Shown here in pieces: positions 46,059 to 58,497 of a stretch of 64,000 bases of DNA. Numbering within the stretch: the first letter of the stretch is position 1; each line of letters opens with the position of its first letter. Below the pieces are notes generated by a model, which searched no databases, was not told the DNA's origin, and saw only the letters and a program-made list of their open reading frames with translations. The stretch is from the NCBI GenBank assembly GCA_037367405.1, contig JAZKJV010000295.1:372001-436000 (forward strand), in the 5' to 3' direction. Source of the DNA: Ottelia alismoides (taxonomy: Eukaryota > Streptophyta > Magnoliopsida > Alismatales > Hydrocharitaceae). The translations under genes and the position numbers were made by a program.

Positions 46059-47560
46059 CCTTGCTCGTCCCCGAGCAACTAAATGAAATGCAAGAGTGAA
46101 ATGATTTTGGGTTCCATACCAAGGTCATGAACAAAAGTTGAAAATGGAGATTGACTCGACCTTTGGATTAATTGTGTGGCAGAACCTTATTGGGATATGA
46201 ATTTAAGACCTAACAGACTTCAAGTTCCACAAGTCTTCTATTCAAGACGCCTCAACAGTCAGGTCAGAACAAATCCTCAGACGCAAATTTTTGATGACTA
46301 TGATTCTTACTTGTACTGTGTAAGTGTAAAATAGCTCTACACATCAGAAATGGCTCAGAACCAGCCTCCTCTAACAAGGTAACTCAAATAACCCGGTCCA
46401 GTAACTCTTTCCTCGAGGAGCACGGTATTCCCTTCTAAGTTCAAGTGCGACCAGCTCAAGAGGAGGGGGTGGAGAAAAGAATGGACGGTAACTAGTGTAG
46501 TTACCTATCCCGGGATGCCTGACCAGTGTAGCCAAGTCATCCAACTGCATTTTCTTTGCTAATATACATACTCCGACAGTTTTTTTACTTGGACCTGTAT
46601 GATTTTTTTTGGAGTTCTTGCAATTTTTTCTCTTTTTTTTCTTTTTTTTGAACTATATACAAGGTGCAGCATGTACATCAGGAGTTTTTCCTCTTGAGCC
46701 AGTAGACTATCCCTCTTTTGAAGCATTATTGCAACCCACAGCATCCCGTCCTTAGATGTCAACATCATCAGACTTGGTTGAGATGCACTACCCTCCCTAA
46801 AGGAGGACGGATGTTTCCACCCGTGTGCTACTCCAAGCTAAAGGATTCTACCTCTTTACCACCTCATCAATGAAGAGCTACGTGCATGGTGCTTGTCCAA
46901 GTTAGGTCATTATCTAAAAGAATCATGCATGTGCACGAGATATTCTACTTAGACTAATCAAGATGATATGTGAACATAGACTTGCGGATTCAAAGAATTA
47001 AGTGACTTGACCTGAGAAATCTTAACTCCAGTTCCTATAAGGTTCCTCAAAAATTAGGTGGATTAAGGTCAAATCAAGTCCATCCTCAACATCTACTCAT
47101 AACTTGGTTCAGAACCCACTAGCTTTTCACTTTGCATATGCAAGATTTGCCGATGAGATGTGGATGACATGCTATGTAAATGAATGAAAATGCAAGACTC
47201 TTCTTTTTTTTGATGTAGAGATGATATGCAAGATTAAATAAGAAGCATATTTTCTTTTATTTTTTTTTGTTTTTTGTGTTTTTGTTTTTTTTGTGTTTTG
47301 TTTTTTTTCAAAACTTTGATATACCTCATATGTTACAACAATTTACAAGAGTTTATATGTATTATACAGATTATACAAGTGTTATACAATATACAAGTAT
47401 ACATTTTTTTTCACTTTTTACAAAAGTTACAAGTATTATACAATTTTTTTTTCAATTTTTACCCACCCGTAATTATTGCAAAATATATAAAAAAAAGTAC
47501 GCGAAAATACGCGAAAGTACGAGACATGGGTAAAGTTTATATGCAATATATACACACACT
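46059..47560 (-). other. Athila 3' noncoding region
   Basis: No gene. It includes the perfect inverted repeat TTGCTCG, TCCC, CGAGCAA at 46059-46076 next to the LTR break, a block near 46900-47120 resembling 3380-3600, and T-rich sequence at 47215-47460 matching the A-rich tract of the left fragment. No polypurine tract abuts the LTR. Confidence 0.65.
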
Positions 47561-47564
47561 CCCC

Positions 47565-47921
47565 AATACTTAGCGTGTGCTATGTCCTCAGAGCACGAAA
47601 AGCGAGGAAAAAGACATAGCTCGTGCTAAGAGTAGGAGAGCTAAAATAACAAAAAAGTATAGAAGTCACTCCGCCCCCCTATACTTAGGCTCTGGCAGCC
47701 TAAGTGTAGAAGAAGATCAAAAATGGGGCAGACGAGGGCAAGAGGGGAAATGGATGAGTATATACATGGCGGGCACCGGTCCCCCCTATACCTAGGCTCT
47801 GGTCAGCCTAAGTATAAGACGGAAGTGAGTATGAGAACCGATGTGATCTAGAGAATGTACAAAGAACCGTCTCAGGTGACTCATCCCCCCTATACTTAGG
47901 ATCTGGTCATCCTAAGTATAG
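47565..47921 (-). repeat. Array of four stem-loops, about 105-bp spacing
   Basis: Stems: 47569-47586 with 47613-47630 (six outer and eight inner pairs); 47679-47691 with 47697-47709; 47786-47798 with 47805-47816; 47890-47902 with 47909-47921 (13 perfect pairs). The last three share the loop CTGG(T)C, GACCAG on the sense strand. Inner pairs GCT/AGC in two copies are GAT/ATC in the fourth, so pairing is kept despite change. Each is preceded on the + strand by CCCC, so on the sense strand each ends in a G-run. Confidence 0.9.
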
Positions 47922-48059
47922 TCCAAGATAGTGATTCGATGAGGTGGGGATGGTTACTAGAGTCGCGGGGGAGAAAGGATAGGATGTACAAGAACGATGA
48001 TATATACAAATGAGTCGGTCTGAATCTTTCAAGATGCTGCCGATGGCTGGAGCTCACTG

Positions 48060-49380
48060 CTACAAGGTCTCATATGTGGTTCGAGGTGTATCTGCTGAAT
48101 CTGTCTCGCACATGAATACAATCTCCTCAACATGGACTAACTGCTCATTGGATTCGACGAAGTGCTTCAACAGTTGTCCATTCACTAGGAATGTCGGTGC
48201 GTCATCTGTGAGATCTGAGATCTCGACACATCCACTATCATGCACCGTACGGACGACAAATGGGCCTGTCCACTTGGACTTCAACTTTTTGGAAGATATT
48301 CAGCCTAGCATTGAACAACCATACCTTCTGTCCAGGAACAAAGGTCTTTCGTATGATATATCTATCATGTCAACGCTTCACCTTGTCCTTGTACACCAAA
48401 CTGTTGTCATATGCACGATTTCTGATTTCCACAAGCTCATTCAGATCCAATTCTCTCTGCTTCTGCCCAAGGTGTGTGTTCCAGTTGACCTTCTTGATTG
48501 CCCATTCTGATTTGTGCACTAACTCTACGGGCAAATGGCACGGCTTTCCGAATACCATTCGGAATCGGGAGGTTCCTAACGGTGTCTTGTAAGCTGTCTG
48601 ATACGCCCAGAGGACTTGATCCAGGATCTGAGACCAGTCCTTCCTGTCTGGGCGGACAAGCTTTTGCAATATGGTTTTCACCTCCCTATTTGACACCTCA
48701 GTCATACCATTGGTTTGTGGGTGGTAAGGGCTAGCAACACGGCGTTCGATGCCGTAGTCCTTCAAGAGTTTCTTCACCTCCCGATTCACAAAGTGGCTAC
48801 CCCCGTCAGATATCATAATTTTGGGGATCCCGAACCTAGAGATTATGTGTTCTCTGATGAATTTACAGACAGTCCTGCTGTCTGCGGCTCGGGTCGGGAT
48901 AGCCTCCACCCATCTGGATAGATAATCCACCGCAAGAAGGATATATTTGAACCCGTGGCTAACAGGGAATGGGCCCATGAAATCGATGCCCCAGGCGTCA
49001 AAGACATCACAAATGATGACAGGCTGCATAGGCATCTCATTCTTGGAACCGACCGTTCCTCCCATTCTCTGACATACTAGGCATGACTTCGCGAAGGCGG
49101 TGGCATCGCGAAACAGAGTCGGCCAGTAAAAGCCACACTAAAGTACCTTCCATGCGGCCCTCTTCCCGAAGTGGTTTCCTCCTGCCTCCAAGCTGTGGCA
49201 TAAAGAAAGGACACTCTGGTATTCCTCCTGAGGAATACACCATCTCCAGACACAATCCGGTCCTTCGAAGAAAAGGATCGGATCCTCCCAAAGGTAGTGT
49301 CTAGCGTCCGACTTCAGTCGGTCAATTTGGCTCTTGGGCCAATCTTCGGGAACTTTCTTGGAGACAAGATAATTCACGAT
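48060..49380 (-). pseudogene. pol: Athila integrase
   Basis: The zinc-binding part includes WCIPQEE, CHSLEAGGNHFGK and CLVCQR. The core has WGIDFMGPFP (first Asp), ISDGGSHFVNRE (second Asp) and GMTEVSNREVK (Glu), followed by KPCHLPVELVHKSEW. The C-terminal module SKWTGPFVVRTV ends at 48060. Breaks: TAG at 49137-49139 between zinc and core regions, TGA at 48368-48370 after KDKVKR, and a frame change near 48285. The D, D and E residues are intact. This is the best preserved integrase of its type in the window. Confidence 0.92.
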
Positions 49381-51060
49381 ATTGGCGTACCATGGGAGTG
49401 AGTCGACAACAAAAATAGACTCGTCAGGGAAGGAGTCTCAAATAGGTGAATCCTCAGAAGTATTAAGATCTTCGAGATGAGAAAGATGATCGGCTACTAC
49501 GTTCTTCTTTCCAGGTTTATCACGGATGTCCAAATCAAACTCCTGGATAAGTAAAATCCATCGAAGAAGACGCGCCTTCGCATCCTTCTTCTCCATCAAA
49601 TATCGTAGTACCGTGTGGTCAGTGAACACAATTACCTTGGATCCGATTAAGTGAGATCTGAACTTGTCCAAGGCAAACACTACCGCAAGCATTTCCTTTT
49701 CCGTAACTGTATAGTTATGCTGAGCAGTGTCAAGCACTTTGCTTACATAGTGAATTGCGAACGGGATGCCATCTCTTCTCTGTCCTAACACAACCCCAAC
49801 AGCATGATCTGAGGCGTCCGTCATGATCTCTAAAGGTAGAGACCAATCTAGGGCTTGTAAGATAGGTGCATCCATTATCATTCCTTGCAATAGCTTAAAG
49901 GCCTCAAGACATTTGTGATCAACAATAAACTCCATGTCTTTTCCTGAAAGCTCAGTTAGCGGTCGGGCAATCTTGGAAAAATCCTTAATGAATCTCCGAT
50001 AAAATCCAACATGCTCGAGGAACGACCGCAACTGTTTTACGTTGGTTGGTGGCTGGAGTCGTCTGATCACATCCACCTTGGCAGGGTCAACCTCCATTCC
50101 TCTCTTGGAGATGACGTGCCCCAACACTATGCCCTCCGTCACCATGAAGTGACTTTTCTCCCAGGAGAGTACCGGATTAACCTCACAACATCTTTTGAGG
50201 ACTCGGTCTAGATTCCTAAGACAAGAATCGAAGGAATTGCCGTGGATCGAGAAGTCGTCCATGAAGACTTCCAGGAATTCGCTGACCATTTTGGCGAATA
50301 CTGCAATCATGCACCTTTGGAAAGTACCTGGAGCATTGCATAACCCAAAGGGCATGCGCCTGAAAGCATATGTACCAAAGGGGCATGTGAATGTGGTCTT
50401 TTCCTGGTCCTCTGGAGCTATGGCTACTTGATTGTAGCCCGAGAACCCATCTAGGAAGCAGAAGAATTCTTTTCCCGCTAGTCTCTCTAAGATCTGATCA
50501 ATGAACGGTAGGGGGAAATGATCCTTCTTCGTCGCGGCATTCAGGCGTCTGTAATCCACGCAGACACGCCACAACGTGGGCACTCGCGTCAAGATCTCCT
50601 CTCCGTCCTCGTTGGTGGTCGTCTGAATTCCCGACTTTTTCGGGATAACATGGATTGGGGCCACCCACTTAGAGTCGGAGATTGGGTAAATGAAACCTGC
50701 GTTGCACCATTTCTCTATCTCCTTCTTCACGACCTCTCGTAAATTTGGATTCAAACGACGTTGGAATTCACGAGAGGATTTGGCATCATTCTCCAAGTAG
50801 ATATGGTGCGAACACAGAGCGGGATTTATCCCATGGAGATCGGAAATGCTCCAGCCTATCGCTTTGCGGTTTTTCTCCATGATCTCTAGAAAGCGCGATT
50901 CCTGCTCCTCGGTCAATTGCGAACTGATGATGATCGGAAATTTCTTGTCCTGACCCGCAAGGAAGGCGTATTTTAAAGTTGTGGGTAAAGGTTTGAGCTC
51001 AGGAATAGTGTGATCGTCTAAGAAGTCTGGCTCAATCTGATCTGGCTCGGTGTTGGAAGT
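49381..51060 (-). pseudogene. pol: Athila reverse transcriptase and RNase H
   Basis: The frame is open upstream of 50916 and shows [13 protein letters not shown], then [13 protein letters not shown], the entry to RT. The palm has [31 protein letters not shown] and the catalytic F-M-D-D (MDD at 50254-50262) in [10 protein letters not shown]. RNase H has [35 protein letters not shown] and [10 protein letters not shown] with its acidic residues in place. A single stop at 49438-49440 separates it from integrase in the same frame. Nearly 500 codons are uninterrupted. Confidence 0.94.
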
Positions 51061-51374
51061 GGCTGGATCTTTCTCTGTGATAATGCCACCAAGTTGTTCG
51101 GCTCTGGAGTCGGATCGTCAAAGGTTTCCATGCAATCGGCAAAAGCCTCGTCCGACTCGTCATCCTCATCTTCCGATTGTCCTAAAGATGTAAGGTCTGA
51201 CAGGCCCAGTTGGGCCCTATGTCATCGAAGATGTAGGGCACTGCAGGTTCTGAGCTGTACTCGCCTCTGAGGACCTCGCAAACTGACTCATGCACTGGAT
51301 CATCTCCGGAGGGGATGGACTCATTGGTGCTGGCTGGGTTCTGTCTCCATGGCCCAACTACGTCTACATGATCG

Positions 51375-52010
51375 CAGTCTACTTCGGTAGAAGAGAACTC
51401 GGTGCTGGATTGGAATCCGGTCTCTGCCATCTTGTCTGCTTCATTTCAAGTTCCTCATCTCCGCCTGGAGTTTGGAACTGGATCTTCCCGATCTTATAAT
51501 CAAACAAGGCCCCTGCTGTTCTGAGGAAGGGTCTGCCTAAGATGATCTGGGAGTCTCTCCAATTATGAGGGGTCTCCATATCTAGGACAGTGAAGTCCAC
51601 CATGTATTCCTGCCCCTCGAGTTTGATCACAATGTTCCTCAATTCTCCTTGGGACCTCTTGGTTGATTTATCAGCAAATTGCAAGAGGGCTCTAGATTTC
51701 CTAAGAGGTCCGAGATTAAGCCACTCATAGAGCGCTGTAGGCATCAGATTGATTGAGGAACCATTGTCCAGGAGAGTGCGTGCAAACGCGATGTCATCAA
51801 CATGACTCACTATATAGTGTGCACCCATGTCTCTTTGTTTCCTTGGAAACGAGTTCTTTATTGCACAAGTCGTGGCTACTGATAAAACGTGTTTCTCAAC
51901 ACGGCTTTTGGTCTTCCTACTAACCCTAGTAGGTGTGCATCGCACCTTAAGGTATTTTTGGAATGCAAGGATCATCTCACGTACTTGTCAAAGGGGATTG
52001 TGACCTTGAT
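51375..52010 (-). pseudogene. pol: Athila aspartic protease
   Basis: Minus-strand ORF with FARTLLDNGSSINLMP (D-N-G at about 51768-51760, where the family usually has D-L-G-A-S) and IILGRPFLRTAGALFDYK. Upstream, a related block including IPFDKYVR and FCNKHIKV precedes it after a frame change near 51975. It is in the same frame as RT, but stops separate them between 51375 and about 51060, a stretch of acidic linker-like sequence with no domain. Confidence 0.88.
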
Positions 52011-52553
52011 GTGTTTGTTGCAGAACTCTGCCCATCTTAGGGTCATCTTTTTTGGATTTTTTGATTTCTTCTTTCCACCCTTGAGAGATCGGGGGAAAGG
52101 GATTATTGACTCCAACTCACGTTCGGAAACTGAAAGATTTTCATTAAGATCATGAACTGAGTTCTGTACAGGACTCGGACTCTGAAACAGACTCTGACTC
52201 TGACTGAAATGAAAATGCTGAGGCGAAACCGGTGATGCTTCTTCCGCGAATTCTGGACGATCCTCCTCAGATGGAGGTGCGGGCTCTTCATCGTTTCGTC
52301 GGACTCCATGCTGATGCGGGACTACTGCTTCGAGGACTCAGATGTCCTCTTCTTCTGCCGGTGATGGTGGTGGTGATGCTCCTCCTCTTCCTCCAAGTTA
52401 TCCTCAGGTAGAGACTCGGAGGCTCCTTCCTTCTGTGCCCGTGCCCGATCAGGTATGGTCACGATCCTTCCGCTCCTGAGGGACATATGATTTACATTAT
52501 CGTACGAAAGGATCTCATGTTCAGATAAAAAATTATCTGAATAATATACCTGA

Positions 52554-54428
52554 TCATGAGGTCGGTTCTTGCCATGGATTATGCTGTTCGGGTTGGCCTA
52601 AACCTGTGCGGGAATGGGGGTCTTTTGGCGCTATCTGCTGGTCCTGGGTACGAGAGACACAATTGATATCGGTTCTCATATCCAGATAATCGTTCTGCAT
52701 CTGTTGGACCCTATCAGACAGGGTCTGGATCGCCAAGGTGAGGGACTCCAATTCGGTGGGCGGGGCTGGCTGATTCACGGATGAGGTTCTATACTGGACA
52801 TGCCGGTACTGTTGCTGGTGGTAGGACGGTGTTGGGCCCTGCTGATATGTGCGCTACTGCTGCTGGTGCTGTTGAGGCTGGTACCCTTGTTCTGGCCTGG
52901 ACTGAAAGCGCGGTGCGGGGACGGAGCTGGTTCCTTGGTAAGCTGGGGAAGGTCGGTGAGGCTGACCGTTCCCCATCCCCGACTGTCTACTGATGGGGTC
53001 ACGACTGTACCACATCCCGTTGATCTCAAACACATGCGCAGGCTCCTCGTATCCGGTCTCTCCTTGTGGGGGTGCATGCTGGTCCTGCTGGGTGTAAGTC
53101 TGATCCTCCACCTAGCCACTCTGAGGCCCGGTGCCTGTTCTTGTACAAGATGGACTCGATGTACAGGTGCAGGTGGTGCAGAAGGGGCACGTAGCTTCAT
53201 CTTGGCTACCTTCTCAGTGAGTTCCTCCACTTGCTTAGGTAGACGTGAGAGAGACTCAAGGTCAGTGACCCTTTGTGGATCTGCTCGACCATGGTTAGCT
53301 TGTTGGCAATCATCCCCATGCTGGGGCTGAGGTCCTCGATCAGATCTGCTACAGTCCTTCGGGTTGTCTCGTTGGATAGGATTGAAGGAGACAACTGATA
53401 GGCCCTGGTGGCTTGCGACCTGCCGGTTTCCCGCCATCTGCTCCAGGATCTTCCATACGGCATGCTTGCTCTTGTTCAGATAGCCTCCTCCACAGGCGGC
53501 ACTGACTAACCCCTGCATCTCCGGGGTTAGACCACAGAACAAGGTCTGGACTAGGATCGCCTTAGAAATGCCGTGGCGGGGGCATTTTTGCACTAAGTCA
53601 TTGAACCTATCCCAGGCATCATGGAAAGGTCCACTGAGTCCTTGGGAGAAGCTGGTGATCTTCGTTCTCATCTGGTTAGTCCTACTGAGAGGGTAGAACT
53701 TTTTTAGGAAGAGGTCCTTGAACTGCATCCAGGTTGTACAAATCACCCCTAGGTTCTTCAGCCAATGTGCTGCCTTATCTCCTAAGGCAAATGGGGTGGC
53801 CTTCAGTCTAATATAATCTTGGCCAACATTGGGATGGCTAAGATTGTTGCAGACCAGCTCGAAGTCATGGAGGAAAGTATACGGTTCTTCATTGGTATTT
53901 CTGTTGAACTTCGGAAGCAGACTAAGGAAGTGGGGCTTCAGCTCAAATACTTCAGCGGGAACTGCTGGTGCCAACCAATTCTGTATCTCGTTCTTTCGCT
54001 GGGTTCTATGCATTGACCATTGGTCGGTCGATTCCTCCTGCTACTATGATCTGTCCCAACCGAGCCGTGAGATCCGCATTCTTCTATTCGGCTTCGGCAA
54101 GGCGAGCAAGAATCTGTCATAATTGCTCTTCATCCGGTGGCATCTTTGGCGGCATCTTGTCCTCTATTCCTAGGGATGAATTAAGATCGGTGTCAGAGGA
54201 TAAATCAAGGAAGGGGTTCTTACCGAGGCGATGGTCTTCCTCGGTAAGCTCAGAGGAGATGAAAGGGTTGGTTTGAGAGTAACCACCCTGAGTATGAGGG
54301 AACCAAGACTCAAGAGGGACATGAGTCCTGGGTGGTCCAAGGTGCGCTTGGGCCGATGAAGATGAGTTACATGGGGTACTCATAGAGAGATCGGTGAATA
54401 AAGAGTCGAGCTCTCCCCAGTCACTCAT
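52554..54428 (-). pseudogene. gag: Athila gag, frameshifted
   Basis: A likely start is ATG at 54428 (MSDWGELDSLF). That frame meets TGA near 54117 and TAG soon after. The capsid part is open in another frame from 54013: FELKPHFLSLLPKF, EPYTFLHDFELVCNNL, GDKAAHWLKNL, FLKKFYPLSRTNQMR and FHDAWDRFNDLVQKCPRHG, the standard Athila gag signature. Downstream, further frame changes near 53400 and 52860 shift into a Gln/Pro-rich tail (PAYQGTSSVPAPRFQSRPEQ) and a final coiled segment ending at 52554. Confidence 0.9.
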
Positions 54429-54689
54429 CTTGATATGGCGAGAAGAAGATAGGATTTTACTCCTACCTGAAGCAAACAAATGAATCCAAGACCCTAGGTT
54501 CACTCAACACAGTGAAGGACTCGAAATCGAGTCCAATTAATCTTGTAGATTTTAAGTGTGATTTTCAAGTAAGATAGCAAGGATTACGCGACCTATAGGG
54601 AAGTCGGCTCAGAGCCGGATGCGTCTTCCCTGTTTAACCTGTCGCCTAAGATACTGCCGGTCCTTCCTTTCTTCGCTCCTATCCCAAGT
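54429..54689 (-). other. Athila leader without a recognisable PBS
   Basis: Between the gag start and the truncated LTR there is no TGGCGCC- or TGGTATCAGA-type site. The sequence next to the LTR break reads CTTGGGATAGGAGCG on the minus strand. Confidence 0.6.
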
Positions 54690-57004
54690 GGATGATTTTT
54701 GGATATGTTGTAGCATTGACTTAGATCTACCAATGGTGATTTTTTAGAGATTGTTCGATAAGCAGATAATGCACAATCAATAATCAATTAAAATGGGAAA
54801 AATATTGCAATTTTTCACCAAATAATTTCCATAAATATTCTACGAATCAGAAAAATACAAATAAATGTTAATATGGTTGAACAAGAGTTATGCTACACAA
54901 TGCAACTTTTGGAATTAAAAATAGATAACAGAATGATGATAAAATAAACGTGCAAATGTAGGGGTATGAATGCAATACAGAAAAAGAAATATGAACTGAA
55001 ATGAGAACAAGGACTTACATGCAAATACTGGAATCTTGAAATTTTTTTAGGAACTTGCAAAGGGGTGCAAGTGTCCCCTTTGCAAATACCCAATTCTTTA
55101 TTCTCCAATAGAACTCCTCTGTTTTTGCATGCAAAACAGGGGAGCTTCACGGTGGAGCTTCACGCACACGACAGGCGGATGGAGTGGAGCTCGGTGGCGG
55201 CAGACGGACGACAAGGAGGTGGCGGCGTGTGAGGAGCGAGTGGAAGAGGCGGCGCTTGGCAGCGGTTGGCGTGGCAGGTGCGGGCTGCACTGGAATCGGT
55301 CACGCGCAGGCGGAGGACCTCACGCGGATGGGCGCGCACGCGGTGGAGGCGCGTTGGGGTGGCGCCAGCGTAGAGGTGAGGGAGCTTGACGTTGGTGAGG
55401 GGGTGCGCGACGGGCGTCCAGGAGCTTGGCGAGTTGGTGCAGCGGGTGAGTTCCCATGCGCGGGTGGCTCGGGGTAACGGCGCACACGCGCACAGGGACG
55501 CGTGGGCTGAGGCCGCAGGTGGCTGTGGCTTGCCGCTGAAGAGGAGCGAGGTGGGGCAGTGGTCGGAGCTGCCGCCGCTGGAGCGTGGCGCGGCTGTAGG
55601 GCGATTGCGGCCTGGAGTGGTGGAGGCCACGCAGGTGTAGCTCCAGCCGCAGGTGGCTGGATATGGAGTCGGATGCCTGTGAAAGAGGAGCTTAGAGCTC
55701 CTCGGATCTTCGCTCTACACCGCGGCTGAGGCGGAGCTCGGGCAGATGCGGTTTGCAGGTGCGGCGGTGGACGGATAGTCTCCGGATCTCGCCGAGAAGG
55801 ATAACTGTCGTCGCTCAACCTCACCAACTCTCGCTGTCACCGAGATGGAGTAGGGGGCTCAAGCTCCTCACAGTGATGGCGGATAGGGGTGAATGGAAGA
55901 GTGGAGGAGAATATAAAGAGGGAGAGGTGGAGGTTGGAGAAGAGATGGAGAAGGTGGAGGAGATGGGGTATGAAATGGAGGTGTCGATGGCTTCTCCCTT
56001 AAGTTAAGGGAGAGTGGGATGGAATGGGTAAATGGAGAGTGAGAAGACGCCACTTGGTGCGCTCGGATGCAGCCATGTAGCTTTTATTTATTTAGTAGCC
56101 AAAAATATGGGGTTGACAAGTGGCGGCTTCCGGAGCCACCACATGTCGCTCTAAAAAAAACAAAGTTAAATGGAAAGAAAAATAGAAAAGACATAATAAA
56201 CGAGCTTAAATTAAAAAGTGATCAACACAAAAGTTGCTCGTCTCGATGAGATCTACAACTTTTGTGAAGGGCCAAAAATCAAATGAGATCGTCTGTACAA
56301 AATGTTTTTTTGGGTGGTACTTTATAGATATAAAATACCACATTTTATCTTTTGTAATTTTTTTTATCATTTAATTAAGAGAAAAATCAAAACAAAAATA
56401 GAAAAAAATGAGAAAAATATTTACAATTTATTTAATTTTTTTAGATTTTTAATAATTAGGAAAATGAAATGGTAAAATACAAGGGCAAAACGGTCAATTT
56501 GTACAATATACAAAAGGGGCCCAAAACCCAAGTTTTGCATACGAGCTCCGATTTTAGTGAAATTGGTCTTGTTTTGAAGGTCTTTGAATGTATATTACTT
56601 TAAAAGTGAGTAGACCTAATTCGGAGGCTGTATGAGAGAGATATGTGCATTCTAAGGTTCCTAGTTTCAAACTTGGATTGTGGTTTTATTGGTCAATTTT
56701 ACAGGTTAGTATTTTTTTGATATTTTTTCTTTATTAGTGTTAGTAATATATACACTATAGAGTTGGTTTTATTGGATTCGTAGTTAGTATAAAATATATA
56801 CAAATAAGGTATTTTAGCTAATATACAAGTGAATATTTACAGATGAATTCGGCTTCTTATTTATGCAATATGAATGCTAAAATGTAAATGTTATCAATGC
56901 ATGCATGAATGCTAATTATGAAATATAAGTGGAAATATGCAGCTAATTACTCGAGAACAAAGCTCTATTTTCAACTTTTAGAGTCATGAATCACAGATTC
57001 ATCA
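54690..57004 (-). repeat. Athila 5' LTR, first 2.3 kb
   Basis: The minus strand starts TGATGAATCTGTGATTC at 57004 and matches the solo LTR from 22013 in order. The centre (55130-56060) is strongly GC-rich, with overlapping ORFs on both strands that I treat as compositional. The last 613 bp of the LTR, present in the left copy, are missing. Confidence 0.82.
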
Positions 57005-57053
57005 TAGGGGGATGCCTAACTTCTCATTTTTTAGTCGGTGTAATATAGGCTTT

Positions 57054-57126
57054 CCTATACATAGCACGAGTTATGTCTTCCTTTTTCTCTCTGACCTATG
57101 AAGACATAACTCAAGCTATGTATAAG
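57054..57126 (+). repeat. Long stem-loop, unit 3 copy
   Basis: The arms at 57054-57080 and 57100-57126 pair as in unit 2. Unit 2 has TATACTTAGC with GCTAAGTATA, while unit 3 has TATACATAGC with GCTATGTATA, a two-sided change that preserves pairing. Confidence 0.88.
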
Positions 57127-58272
57127 GGGATCATATATACGTTGTATATACTTTAGCCATAACTCGTACGTTCCTTTTTTTGAATAATATGGATAAAATA
57201 CTGTATGAATCAGAATGTACTATAAATTAACTATAAAGAATATACACAATAAAAGAATATGCACCATAAATATATATAGAATTGTTAATAAATTAATTTA
57301 AAATATTTTACGAAATGTTTGAAAAATGGTTATAAAATGTCTTGAAAAAAAATCTATTGAACCATTTGGAAAATATTTTGTAATATATTTTCAAACCTTT
57401 TTAAAAATCTTTTTGTATGTAAAACTTTCTTTTATTTGTTTGATAAAATGATTTGAAAATAAGTTTGCAAATAATTTCGAAAATGGTTTCAAATATATTC
57501 TGAAAAATCTATACATGCTATTTGAAAACTCTTTGGAAAATGATTTTCAAATTTTGTAAATGTTTGTAAAAATATGTCAAATTATTTGAAAAAATAAGTT
57601 TTCAAAATGTCTGTGAAAATTTTTCAAAATATCTTGAGAACCATGTACATAATTATAGTCAGTAAATCCTTTACAAACCATGTAGATAAAAACCTATAAA
57701 TAATAACCAACTTAATTTCTTTAAATCTTAGTGTAAATTCTTCAACTAATTCTTGTAAAAAGTACAACATTCTTGTGTAAATATCGGCACATACATCTTT
57801 CACAAATTTTTGTTAAAAAACCCTAAAAATTTCAAAATCCAAAAACCATAAAAATTTGTAAAATTATTTCAAAGATTGCATAAAATTTTGCAAAACTTTT
57901 AAAAAATTTCATAAAAAGTTCAGAATTAGAAAATTGCTTCACAAAAATGTTTTCTTGCATTGTATAAAGTAGTTGAATTTTTCGGAATGATCAATACATA
58001 TGAACAAGTCTAAGTATAGTATGAAGATTGGAGCTTGTTAGCCCTTAATACACTTAATTTTTGAGGAACCCATTGAGGACTGGATTTGGAATACTTCTGG
58101 TCACCTTGATTTAATTCTCTATGTTCCATGAGACAATGTTCACGAGTTGAATTAATGTTTCTAAATAGAAACCTTCATATCATTTGTAAGACTCTTGATA
58201 CAATGGCTTGACGAGAAACCTCACACTTAACACTTAGCTTAACCCCGATGGATTATTGAAAAATCTTGGATT

Positions 58273-58497
58273 CTAAGTCGGGACAATGCTAGGCAGCTTT
58301 GTCAAGGGTGGCTCTGGAAACATTCTTGGGGATTGTCGAAACCGATATTCTAACCCACTTCTTCTGGTAACCATGATATCTAATGACTGCAGACTGGATT
58401 GAGACAATGCTTCGGATGCGGAATGGTCTACTGACGCATCTTTTTCCAAGACCCCAAAACATGGGCATACCAAAGTACTATATCTGTTGGGGCACAA
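58273..58497 (-). CDS. Antisense ORF in unit 3, hypothetical
   Basis: This is a 74-codon version of the frame in units 1 and 2, with the N-terminal part lost to sequence change. It keeps SLDIMVTRRSGLEYRFRQSP and the basic end. No domain is recognised. Confidence 0.28.
   Translation of the reverse strand: MCPNRYSTLVCPCFGVLEKDASVDHSASEALSQSSLQSLDIMVTRRSGLEYRFRQSPRMFPEPPLTKLPSIVPT

Larger units (their letters stand above)
44817..57004 (-). mobile_element. Athila-type Ty3/gypsy retrotransposon, 12.2 kb
   Basis: It is bounded by TGATAACGCTCG and GATTCATCA with the 5-bp duplication TAGGG. On the minus strand it has a 5' LTR (57004-54690), gag (54428-52554), protease, RT-RNase H and integrase (about 52010-48060), stem-loops (47921-47565), noncoding region and 3' LTR (46058-44817). 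Athila assignment rests on [10 protein letters not shown] in RT and EVSNRE in integrase. The LTRs share only 630 bp (45429-46058 with 54690-55319): the 5' LTR lacks its end and the 3' LTR lacks its start, with no PBS or polypurine tract. No env-like ORF is seen. Confidence 0.9.

Noticed and set aside
48010..48592. + strand ORFs of 166 and 110 codons
   Set aside because: They are antisense shadows of the Athila integrase C terminus.
48060..51975. Possibility that the Athila pol is a functional single gene
   Set aside because: Stops near 49438, 49137 and 48368, a frame change near 48285 and stops between protease and RT break it, and the element lacks a PBS.
52800..53330. 176-codon + strand ORF rich in Leu, Val and Gly, membrane-like
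   Set aside because: It is the antisense of the Gln/Pro-rich gag tail. Hydrophobic antisense of Gln/Pro codons is expected.
55160..55827. Overlapping Pro/Ala/Arg-rich ORFs on both strands
   Set aside because: This is the GC-rich centre of the Athila 5' LTR. Low-complexity translations in many frames and no conserved counterpart in the other LTR copies.
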